Origin: Candidatus Nanopelagicales bacterium | Lineage (GTDB): Bacteria > Actinomycetota > Actinomycetes > S36-B12 > UBA5976 | NCBI GenBank assembly: GCA_030834185.1 | Contig: JAURFT010000010.1 | Coordinates: 1-34,331 of the forward strand | Direction: 5' to 3' | Length of the DNA stretch: 34,331 bases | In this document: positions 18,386-28,570 of the stretch, piece after piece | Position numbering within the stretch: the first letter of the stretch is position 1 | Layout of the letters: each line of letters opens with the position of its first letter | Made by a program: the position numbers and the translations under genes | The notes under the pieces: model-generated | The model's database searches: none | Told to the model about the DNA's origin: nothing | What the model saw: the letters and a program-made list of their open reading frames with translations, nothing else

Positions 18386-19267
18386 ATGAACCGAAAAATG
18401 GATGTTTTGCCCCCGTTAGGGCTGCGGTTGCTTGGGATCACTGTTTTCACTCAGGCTGGGATAGTTGTCACTGGAGCATTGGTCCGGTTAACGGGTTCAG
18501 GCCTGGGCTGTCCGACCTGGCCAAGATGTACGGCTGATTCATACACCCCTGAAATCTCACAAATTGAAGGGTTTCACAAATGGATCGAGTTCGGAAATAG
18601 GCTCCTCACCTTTGTGGTTGTAATAGCCGCTATCGCTTCTTTGGTCTACGTAATTCGACAAAAGATCAAAGGGCTCGATATTCCAGGCCGTTTTGTTTTC
18701 CTGGCTGCGATCCCATTTCTGGGCACGATTGCGCAAGCAATTCTTGGTGGCGTAACAGTGCTTATGAAACTAAATCCATACACCGTAACAGCTCATTTTC
18801 TGCTATCTATTTTAATAATCGCAATTGCAGCTCAAAATCGTGTCATTGCGCAGTATCCCAATGCGATAGCTATACCTAAAGTTCAAACACTGCTAGCAAA
18901 ACTTTTGTTGGCAACCGGATTTGTTGTGATAGTGCTAGGAGTGATAACAACTGGATCGGGACCACATGCTGGCGACGATGTAGCAGTGCGGTTTACGCTA
19001 GATGTTGCAAACATGGTTCGGCTGCATGCAGATGCAGTTTGGTTTTTCACTGGATTACTAATAGCTAATTTACTTTTAGCAAGATCTATAGCTTTACTCA
19101 AAATTGTCGCTGTTGTTATTTTGCAAATAATTACTGGTTACGCCCAGTGGTTCTCCGATTTACCCTGGGCACTGGTAGCAGTACACGTTGCCTTGGCGGT
19201 AACACTTTGGGTGTTTTTAGTGAAGTACCAAAAAGGTATTAATCGATCGCATTATGTATCGCAGTAG
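18386..19267 (+). CDS. ctaA: Heme A synthase (COX15/CtaA family)
   Basis: GALVRLTGSGLGCPTWPRC, HKWIEFGNRLLTF, GGVTVLMKLNPYTVTAHFLLS; multi-TM. Confidence 0.92.
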   Translation: MNRKMDVLPPLGLRLLGITVFTQAGIVVTGALVRLTGSGLGCPTWPRCTADSYTPEISQIEGFHKWIEFGNRLLTFVVVIAAIASLVYVIRQKIKGLDIPGRFVFLAAIPFLGTIAQAILGGVTVLMKLNPYTVTAHFLLSILIIAIAAQNRVIAQYPNAIAIPKVQTLLAKLLLATGFVVIVLGVITTGSGPHAGDDVAVRFTLDVANMVRLHADAVWFFTGLLIANLLLARSIALLKIVAVVILQIITGYAQWFSDLPWALVAVHVALAVTLWVFLVKYQKGINRSHYVSQ

Positions 19268-20096
19268 CAAATACTTGGGTTGAGTCAGGATTCATTGGCA
19301 AGAATAAAAATGGCTCGATTAACTCAAGCTCCATCAACTTGAATCCCTCTGCTGTTGGCACCACATCAATTCGTGAGTAAACCAGTTCACTAACTTGAGT
19401 GCCAGCGATTTCAAACTCCATAATATGATTAATGAATTTTGTTAATTCAGTTGAGATGTCTACATTTGCTGCAAAATCACCATGACCACCATCAGATAGT
19501 GCTGGACGTTTTATTACTGAATGCATTATTTCGCCCTTGCAACATACAACTGCTATTTCGCCAGGATAATCGACTTCCTTTAAATACGGCTGAACTAAAA
19601 GTGGGGTCTCAGTTGTTGAAAAATACCTTTGACACAGATCTTCTAAATTTGAGCCATTATCAACAATAAAAGCTCCCCTGGCTCCAGCACCAATCACAGG
19701 TTTCATCACCATTTTGCCATCATGTAATTTAATATCATTCAAACCTGCGACAAATTCCAAAATTTGAGTTGGAATAATCTCAATTCCAGCAGCAGCAAGC
19801 TTTAAAAGATATCTCTTGTCGATGTTCTCATCAATAACTGCAACAGGATTTATCACCTTAACTTGGCTGTTCACTAAATGCAGCCAATTGTGAAATTGAT
19901 TGAAGTTCTGTGCGTAATCCCAAGGACTTCTAATGACTAATAGGTCATATTTATGAAAGTTGGTTGCAGTTTTCCAATTAAGAACATCTACATTATTACC
20001 CAAAGCCTCAAGTGCCGGAACTAAAAAAGGTATATCTAAATCAGGATCTGGATCATTTGGATTGTCCTGATATGAAACATAACCTATAGTTTTCAT
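19239..20096 (-). CDS. ATP-grasp domain protein (glutathione-synthetase/DcsG-like ligase fold)
   Basis: RSPWDYAQN...NPVAVIDENIDKRYLLKLAAAGIEIIPT...KPVIGAGARGAF...YSRIDVVPTAEGFKLMELELIEPFLF: ATP-grasp lysine and metal-binding E/N-type motifs; start overlaps the ctaB stop by 4 bp. Confidence 0.8.
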   Translation of the reverse strand: MKTIGYVSYQDNPNDPDPDLDIPFLVPALEALGNNVDVLNWKTATNFHKYDLLVIRSPWDYAQNFNQFHNWLHLVNSQVKVINPVAVIDENIDKRYLLKLAAAGIEIIPTQILEFVAGLNDIKLHDGKMVMKPVIGAGARGAFIVDNGSNLEDLCQRYFSTTETPLLVQPYLKEVDYPGEIAVVCCKGEIMHSVIKRPALSDGGHGDFAANVDISTELTKFINHIMEFEIAGTQVSELVYSRIDVVPTAEGFKLMELELIEPFLFLPMNPDSTQVFATAIHNAID

Positions 20097-20986
20097 AGCA
20101 GTACATCTATCGCTATAGCCACAAATACAATCGCAAGATAGCTGATTGAAAAATGAAAAATCACCATTGAGGACATAGGTTTATCGCTGGCAATATTAAT
20201 ATAGTATTTGATAGAGAGTATCAAAAAGACAATCCCCGCAATTACTGTTGCGGTCAAATATATATAACCCATTTCTACAATAAAAAAGAATGCTACAGAG
20301 GTGATGATCGTCAAAACTGTATAAGCCAAGGTCCATGCTGCAACTGTTTTTTCAGATTTATCAACAGGTAACATTGGAATTTGAGCTAAGGAGTAATCCT
20401 CTTTTAAGTGAGCTGCAAGTGGCCAATAGTGCGCTGGCGTCCAGAAGAAAACTAAGAGGAAGAGAACCCAGCCGCCCAAACTAACTTCACCTCGAACAGC
20501 AGCATCAGCAATCACAACCGGAAAACACCCAGCTATTCCACCCCAAACAATATTTTGATTAGTTCTAGGTTTTAGTAAGATTGTGTAACCTAAAACATAA
20601 AAACCAATTGCAGCAGCAGTTAATGCTGCAGCTGCAAAATTTGTAGTGACATACATGCCCATGATTGAAATAGCAGTTAAAGCGATCGCAATAGATATCG
20701 AATGATTTAATTTCATCTCACCAGTAACCAGCGGACGCATCTTGGTTCGATTCATAAGAGCATCAATTTCTCGCTCAATGATGGAATTCCAAGCATTCGC
20801 TCCAGCAGCAGCTAAGGTGCCAAACACGACAACTGAAGCCAACACCTGCCAATTTGGCCAACCATTTGAAGCTAAAACTAAAACTGGCACAGCAGTTACC
20901 AGCAGTAGTTCAATAATTCGAGGTTTTACTAGGGCCAGCACAAGGCGCAGAAAGCTTCTTTTCTCCCCAAGATTCAGATATTTCAT
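20093..20986 (-). CDS. ctaB: Protoheme IX farnesyltransferase (heme O synthase)
   Basis: UbiA-type motif NAWNSIIEREIDALMNRTKMRPLVTGEM, multi-TM; ATG at 20986 (MKYLNLG) preferred over TTG at 21010. Confidence 0.92.
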   Translation of the reverse strand: MKYLNLGEKRSFLRLVLALVKPRIIELLLVTAVPVLVLASNGWPNWQVLASVVVFGTLAAAGANAWNSIIEREIDALMNRTKMRPLVTGEMKLNHSISIAIALTAISIMGMYVTTNFAAAALTAAAIGFYVLGYTILLKPRTNQNIVWGGIAGCFPVVIADAAVRGEVSLGGWVLFLLVFFWTPAHYWPLAAHLKEDYSLAQIPMLPVDKSEKTVAAWTLAYTVLTIITSVAFFFIVEMGYIYLTATVIAGIVFLILSIKYYINIASDKPMSSMVIFHFSISYLAIVFVAIAIDVLL

Positions 20987-21063
20987 GTCAGTGGCACAGT
21001 ATCGCAGCAATTACTGCCTGTTGTGCAGGTACGCTTGGGCTAAATTCTGTAAGGATTATCACT

Positions 21064-23052
21064 ATGCCCTTTTCCCTCGAAGATCAAATAACAGCCAATA
21101 CAGCTGCTGGGTTAGCCCTTGACGCAGTTGAAGCCGCCGGCCATGGACACCCCGGTACAGCTGTGGCGCTTGCACCTGTGGCCCAACTGCTTTTTGCCCA
21201 CCATTTAAAGCATGATCCAAAAGATCCGCTATGGCAGGGTCGGGATCGATTCATTTTGTCTTGCGGACATGCCAGCATGCTTTTATACGCACAATTGCAT
21301 TTATCTGGGTATGAACTTAGCTTGCAGGATATTCAACAATTTCGAAAAACTGACAGCTTGACGCCAGGTCACCCAGAGTATGGCCACACCCCTGGCGTTG
21401 AGATGACAACTGGCCCACTTGGCCAAGGACTGGCTACATCGGTAGGAATGGCTTGGGCGCAACTAAATCTGGCAGCTCGATTTGATCCAAAGGCGCCCAG
21501 CTCGCCGCTGCGTTCGCATATATATGTAATTGCTTCCGATGGTGATCTTCAAGAAGGTGTTACTAGTGAGGCCGCGTCTTTTGCCGGATTGCATGCAATC
21601 TCTAATCTCACAGTTATTTATGATGATAATCAAATATCTATTGATGGTGATGCTCGCGCTTCATTTGATGAAGATGTGGTGGCAAGATATCTTGCTTATG
21701 GTTGGAATAGTTTAAAAATTGATCAGCTACCTGATGGCAGCATCGATATTAATTCACTAGATCAGGCTTTAATTGCAGCCCGGACATCTGAAAAACCAAC
21801 CTTGATTGTGCTGCGAACCGCAATTGCTTTCCCTTCCCCCAATATGACTGGTTTAGCTGCAACGCACGGCTCTCCAATGGGTGAAGCGGAGGTTGCCAAA
21901 ACTAAATCTGCGCTTGGATTAAATCCGGAATTGTTTTTTCAAATTCCCGCTCAAGCCGCCGCTAATTCGGAGCGAATAGCCAAAATCGCTAGCCAGCATC
22001 GAGCTATGTATGACCAAGAAATGCAAAAGTATGCTGAACGTGAACCTGAGTTATCTAAGCAGTACTCCGCGCTGTGGAACTTAGATCTAAGCGAGATTGA
22101 ACTACCTAAATTTGATTTAGGCTCCAGCATCGCAACCAGAAAGGCTTCCCAGCAGGTGCTAGAAGCGCTTGCTGGAATTGATCAAATTGTTGGCGGTAGC
22201 GCTGATTTATCAGAATCAAATGGTGTCGCAGTAAAAGCATTACCTGTATATCACGGCTCTTCAGCAAAGTTTGGTGATGTAGCAGGTCGCAGAATTTTGT
22301 TCGGTATCCGAGAACATGCCATGGCGGCATTTAATAATGGGGTTGCGCTGAGTTCACCGCTTCGCCCATTTGGTGCTACTTTTCTAATATTCGCCGATTA
22401 CATGCGCCCAAGTATTCGACTAGCTTGCTTGATGAACCTACCGGTCACCTGGGTGTTCTCGCATGATTCCGTAGGGCTAGGTGAAGATGGACCAACACAT
22501 CAACCAGTTGAGCATCTTTGGTCTCTTCGTGCAATTCCAAATATCAGCGTTGTTCGACCGGCAGATGCTAATGAAACTGCAGCAGCTTGGCTTGAAATAT
22601 TAAAACGACAAGGTCCAGCCGCTTTAGTGCTAACTAGACAGAACCTACCAACAATTGCAGAAAATCCAGCAGTTGAAAAAGGGGCTTACGCTATTTTTGA
22701 ACCAAAGACTGCACCAAAAGTTATTGTGATAGCAACTGGGTCAGAAGTGCAGATAGCTGTTACCGCAGCGGGAGCTTTGGCTGAAGAAAATATTGCAATA
22801 CGAGTCATTTCCGCGCCTTGCTTAGAATGGTTTGATTCTCAACCTCAAGCTTATAAAAACAGCTTACTAGAAGGAGCGCCAAAGATTGCCATCGAAGCCG
22901 GATCAACTATTGGTTGGTGGAAGTATGTTGGTGCCACAGGAACGGTGTTGGGTATAGATGGTTACGGCGCATCCGCTACACCAGCATCGCTGTTTAGCAA
23001 ATTTGGAATAACAGTTGGAAATCTAATTACTGAAGTGAAGAAATTGGTTTAA
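21064..23052 (+). CDS. tkt: Transketolase
   Basis: GHPGTAVALAPVA, TPGHPEYGHTPGVEMTTGPLGQG, DGDLQEGV...YDDNQISIDG; AAGGA upstream of ATG. Confidence 0.96.
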   Translation: MPFSLEDQITANTAAGLALDAVEAAGHGHPGTAVALAPVAQLLFAHHLKHDPKDPLWQGRDRFILSCGHASMLLYAQLHLSGYELSLQDIQQFRKTDSLTPGHPEYGHTPGVEMTTGPLGQGLATSVGMAWAQLNLAARFDPKAPSSPLRSHIYVIASDGDLQEGVTSEAASFAGLHAISNLTVIYDDNQISIDGDARASFDEDVVARYLAYGWNSLKIDQLPDGSIDINSLDQALIAARTSEKPTLIVLRTAIAFPSPNMTGLAATHGSPMGEAEVAKTKSALGLNPELFFQIPAQAAANSERIAKIASQHRAMYDQEMQKYAEREPELSKQYSALWNLDLSEIELPKFDLGSSIATRKASQQVLEALAGIDQIVGGSADLSESNGVAVKALPVYHGSSAKFGDVAGRRILFGIREHAMAAFNNGVALSSPLRPFGATFLIFADYMRPSIRLACLMNLPVTWVFSHDSVGLGEDGPTHQPVEHLWSLRAIPNISVVRPADANETAAAWLEILKRQGPAALVLTRQNLPTIAENPAVEKGAYAIFEPKTAPKVIVIATGSEVQIAVTAAGALAEENIAIRVISAPCLEWFDSQPQAYKNSLLEGAPKIAIEAGSTIGWWKYVGATGTVLGIDGYGASATPASLFSKFGITVGNLITEVKKLV

Positions 23053-23384
23053 CGCTTGCGTGAACGCAATGCTTCAAGGGCTTCGCCCAAGATATCTGCG
23101 CCATCTGTGTCATTTCGTCGTTCTTTTACGTAAGCTAGATGGGTTTTGTAAGGTTCAATTTTTGGTGCAGCTGGTGGATTCTCTTTATCTTGCGATGCTG
23201 GTAACCCACACTTTGGACAATCCCAGAACTCTGGTATTTCTGCCTCGACCGCGAATGATGGTCGAGACTCGTGACTATCTACGCACCAATATGAAACCCT
23301 GAATCGCGGCGCTGCATCTCCGCGCTCAGCTTCGCCCATCGGTCCCGCACCAACACGTGACCCTCTGATTGCGCTTCCAGCCAT
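23049..23384 (-). CDS. rbpA: RNA polymerase-binding protein RbpA
   Basis: AIRGSRVGAGPMGEAERGDAAPR...WDCPKCGLPASQD signature; MAGSAIRG start at 23384 preferred. Confidence 0.95.
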   Translation of the reverse strand: MAGSAIRGSRVGAGPMGEAERGDAAPRFRVSYWCVDSHESRPSFAVEAEIPEFWDCPKCGLPASQDKENPPAAPKIEPYKTHLAYVKERRNDTDGADILGEALEALRSRKR

Positions 23385-23396
23385 TTTCAAACCCTT

Positions 23397-23621
23397 CTAA
23401 ACTATTAAGCCCAGTCCAATTGCACAAGCTAGCCAGATAACACCAATAGCAATTGTGATCCGGTCTAAGTTCTTTTCTACCACAGATGAACCACCCAGGC
23501 TGGATGAAAATCCACCACCAAATAGATCTGAGACGCCGCCGCCTCGACCGCGGTGCAACAACACTAAAACCACAAGCAGCACGCTGGTTAGCGACAACAC
23601 AATTTGTAGAGTAAGTATCAC
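23397..23621 (-). CDS. secG: Preprotein translocase subunit SecG
   Basis: Two TM segments flanking HRGRGGGVSDLFGGGFSSSLGGSSVVEKNLDRIT; GTG start. Confidence 0.93.
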   Translation of the reverse strand: MILTLQIVLSLTSVLLVVLVLLHRGRGGGVSDLFGGGFSSSLGGSSVVEKNLDRITIAIGVIWLACAIGLGLIV

Positions 23622-23655
23622 AGTTTCTCCTTGAGGGGAAAGTCTAATGGGGAGC

Positions 23656-24435
23656 TTAAACCAGGGCTAAACGATACCTGCAGATAGCCACAAATTCGTC
23701 TGGATCAATAGAAGCCCCGCCCACTAAGGCGCCATCCACATTGGGCATAGCCATCAAGCCAGGAGCGGTGCCCGACTTAACAGAACCACCATACAGAATT
23801 CGAACTTTATCAGCGACGGCATCGCCATATTCGTCCGCTAGAAAATTGCGAATAGCCCCGCACATTTCTTCTGCATCTTCAGGAATAGCCACTTCACCGG
23901 TGCCTATCGCCCATACGGGTTCATAAGCCACAATCACATTACCCATATCATATTTAGTAATCCCAGCTAACGATTCTTTAAGTTGGGCTACTGTAACTGC
24001 TACATGGTTGCCTGATTTACGGATATCTAATGATTCGCCAACGCACACAATTGGCAGAAGCTTGTGCTTGATGGCACTTTTTAATTTCAGTGCAACATCT
24101 GCGCTTGATTCATTGTTCAACAAACGCCGTTCGCTGTGACCAAGAATCACAAATGAACAACCAAGTTTGGTTAAAAATGCAGCTGATATCTGGCCCGTGT
24201 ATGCACCGCTATCAGTTTCCGCGCAGTCCTGGCCACCATAGCGAATCTTTAATTTATCTGCGTCAATCAAAGTTTGCACTGAGCGGATATCGGTGAACGG
24301 CGGAAATACCGCCACTTCAACTGCATCAAAATCTGCATCTTTTAGTGAGAACGCCAAACGTTGTACATGAGCTATGGCTTCTAAATGATTCAAATTCATC
24401 TTCCAGTTACCAGCTATCAGCGGTTTTCGAGTCAT
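23656..24435 (-). CDS. tpiA: Triose-phosphate isomerase
   Basis: AGNWKMN, GHSERR, VAYEPVWAIGTG, ILYGGSV. Confidence 0.97.
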   Translation of the reverse strand: MTRKPLIAGNWKMNLNHLEAIAHVQRLAFSLKDADFDAVEVAVFPPFTDIRSVQTLIDADKLKIRYGGQDCAETDSGAYTGQISAAFLTKLGCSFVILGHSERRLLNNESSADVALKLKSAIKHKLLPIVCVGESLDIRKSGNHVAVTVAQLKESLAGITKYDMGNVIVAYEPVWAIGTGEVAIPEDAEEMCGAIRNFLADEYGDAVADKVRILYGGSVKSGTAPGLMAMPNVDGALVGGASIDPDEFVAICRYRLALV

Positions 24436-25622
24436 TTTTTTCCTTCTAGTACAAGTAGTCCAGGCAATTCTTTACCTTCAAGGTACTCCAGCGAAGCTCC
24501 GCCTCCAGTTGAAATATGGGTAAATGAAGATTCATCCATATTGAACTTTCTAACTGCAGCAGCTGAATCCCCGCCTCCTATTACTGTAAATCCGTCACAT
24601 TTGGCTAATGCTGCTGCGATTGATTTTGTTCCCGCAGCGAATGGTGCTAGCTCAAAAACTCCCATGGGTCCATTCCAGACCACTGTCGCTGAATTCAAAA
24701 TTCGCTCAGTGAAGAAAGCGCAAGTCTCAGGCCCAATATCTAACCCCATTGAGTTTGCTGGAATTGAATCTACATCAACTATATCTGTTGGCGAATCTGC
24801 CGAGAATTCTTTAGTTATAACAACATCTAATGGCAGCAGCAGATCCAATTGATTTTGTTCTGCCAAAATGATGCATTCTTTTACTTCATCTAGTGAGTCC
24901 ATATCCAACAAGGATGTTCCAACTTCGTAGCCCAAAGCATGTAAGAAGGTGTATCCCATGCCACCACCAACGATTAACGCATCAGCTTGATTCAAAAGGT
25001 TTCGAACAACTTGCAATTTATCAGCTACTTTCGCACCTCCCAGAATCACTGTATAAGGGCGGGAGGGATTTGTTAAAACTTTATTGAATACCTCTATTTC
25101 TTTTTGAATTAATCGCCCCGCTGCTGCTGGCAGTAGTTTGGCGATATCAAAAACACTAGCCTGTTTGCGGTGCACAACACCAAATCCATCTGATACAAAC
25201 ACATCTGCAAGATTCGCTAACAACATAGCTAGCGCTTGCCTATCTGCATCCACTTTACTGGTTTCTCGTGCATCAAATCTAATATTTTCCAGCAGCGAAA
25301 TTCTGCTTGCAGCGTTTAAATCACTATCAGGCGCAAATGCGATTTCATGCGAGATCAATGCAACATCAATACCTAGCAGCTCACTTAACCTTTGCGCAAC
25401 TGGAGCTAACGAATACTTAGAATCATCTATTCCATCAGGTCTTCCTAGGTGTGCCACCAAAATTACTGAACTCGCTTGCTTATCCAGTAACTCCCGTAGA
25501 GTGGGCAATATGGCCCTTATTCGACCATCATCTCTAATTAGTCCATCTTTTATGGGTACATTCAAATCAACCCTGAGCAGAACTCGCTTTTCAGTGACAT
25601 CAAAATCATCTAAGTTAATCAT
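24432..25622 (-). CDS. pgk: Phosphoglycerate kinase
   Basis: LLRVDLNVPIKDG, LVAHLGRPDG, GGAKVADKL, WNGPMGVFE, GGGDSAAAV. Confidence 0.97.
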   Translation of the reverse strand: MINLDDFDVTEKRVLLRVDLNVPIKDGLIRDDGRIRAILPTLRELLDKQASSVILVAHLGRPDGIDDSKYSLAPVAQRLSELLGIDVALISHEIAFAPDSDLNAASRISLLENIRFDARETSKVDADRQALAMLLANLADVFVSDGFGVVHRKQASVFDIAKLLPAAAGRLIQKEIEVFNKVLTNPSRPYTVILGGAKVADKLQVVRNLLNQADALIVGGGMGYTFLHALGYEVGTSLLDMDSLDEVKECIILAEQNQLDLLLPLDVVITKEFSADSPTDIVDVDSIPANSMGLDIGPETCAFFTERILNSATVVWNGPMGVFELAPFAAGTKSIAAALAKCDGFTVIGGGDSAAAVRKFNMDESSFTHISTGGGASLEYLEGKELPGLLVLEGKK

Positions 25623-25625
25623 TGA

Positions 25626-27706
<2,081 letters not shown>

Positions 27707-27727
27707 ACAGATAAATCACTTACCCTT

Positions 27728-28570
27728 CTATTCACGATCACAATCTCGATGTAAAACAAATGTTTCAACGCCGCGTCCAACCAACCGGGTTGATAGATTT
27801 TCCGCTAGCGAAACCGACCGGTGTCTTCCACCCGTGCAACCTATCGCAACTGTCAAATACCTTTTCCCATCAGCCAAATAGCCCGAGAGCGCAATTTGAA
27901 TAACCTTCTGCATTGCGCTTAGGTATTCAGTAACAATTGGGATATCCATCAAATAGTCATTCACCAACGCGTCCTTGCCGCTTAAAGGGCGCAGTTCGCT
28001 TATCCAATGCGGATTTGGTAGAAATCTGCAATCAAAAACCAAATCAGCGTCAATAGGTGTCCCCCGTTTGTAACCAAACGAAACAATGCTGACAGTCATC
28101 TGAATTTCTTCCTTATTTCCAAAAGCAACAGAAATTCGATTGCGCAGATCATGTGGACTAATGCCAGTAGTGTCGATAACTAAATCAGCTGCAATTCGTA
28201 AACCAGCTAAAGCATCGCGTTCAATTTCGATAGCAGCCAGCAATCCCTGTGCGGTTTGCAACGGATGCGGGCGCCTGCTGCCTTCAAATCTATGAACTAA
28301 TTCTGTATTTTCAGCATCAAGAAACAAGGTAGATATATCTAAGTTTTTGGATTTAAATGAATTGATCGTTTGAATTGTTTCTTCAATAGCACCGCCTCTC
28401 ACATCTAAAACAACAGCAACTTTAGAAATACGATCAGAGAGAATTTCAAGTGCCGGCACGATTAATATTGGAGGCAGATTATCCATAACATGAAAACCAT
28501 CGTCTTCCAGCGCTCTAGCTGCTGTTGATCGCCCAGCGCCTGACATACCAGTAACAAAAACAATTCTCAT
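27728..28570 (-). CDS. rapZ: RNase adapter RapZ / nucleotide-binding protein
   Basis: VTGMSGAGRSTAARALED Walker A, DNLPP, IGCTGGRHRSVSLAE. Confidence 0.95.
   Translation of the reverse strand: MRIVFVTGMSGAGRSTAARALEDDGFHVMDNLPPILIVPALEILSDRISKVAVVLDVRGGAIEETIQTINSFKSKNLDISTLFLDAENTELVHRFEGSRRPHPLQTAQGLLAAIEIERDALAGLRIAADLVIDTTGISPHDLRNRISVAFGNKEEIQMTVSIVSFGYKRGTPIDADLVFDCRFLPNPHWISELRPLSGKDALVNDYLMDIPIVTEYLSAMQKVIQIALSGYLADGKRYLTVAIGCTGGRHRSVSLAENLSTRLVGRGVETFVLHRDCDRE

Noticed and set aside
21016-21028. Small inverted repeat CCTG-TTGTG-CAGG upstream of tkt
   Set aside because: Only a 4-bp stem; likely chance, no T-tract, not a terminator or riboswitch.
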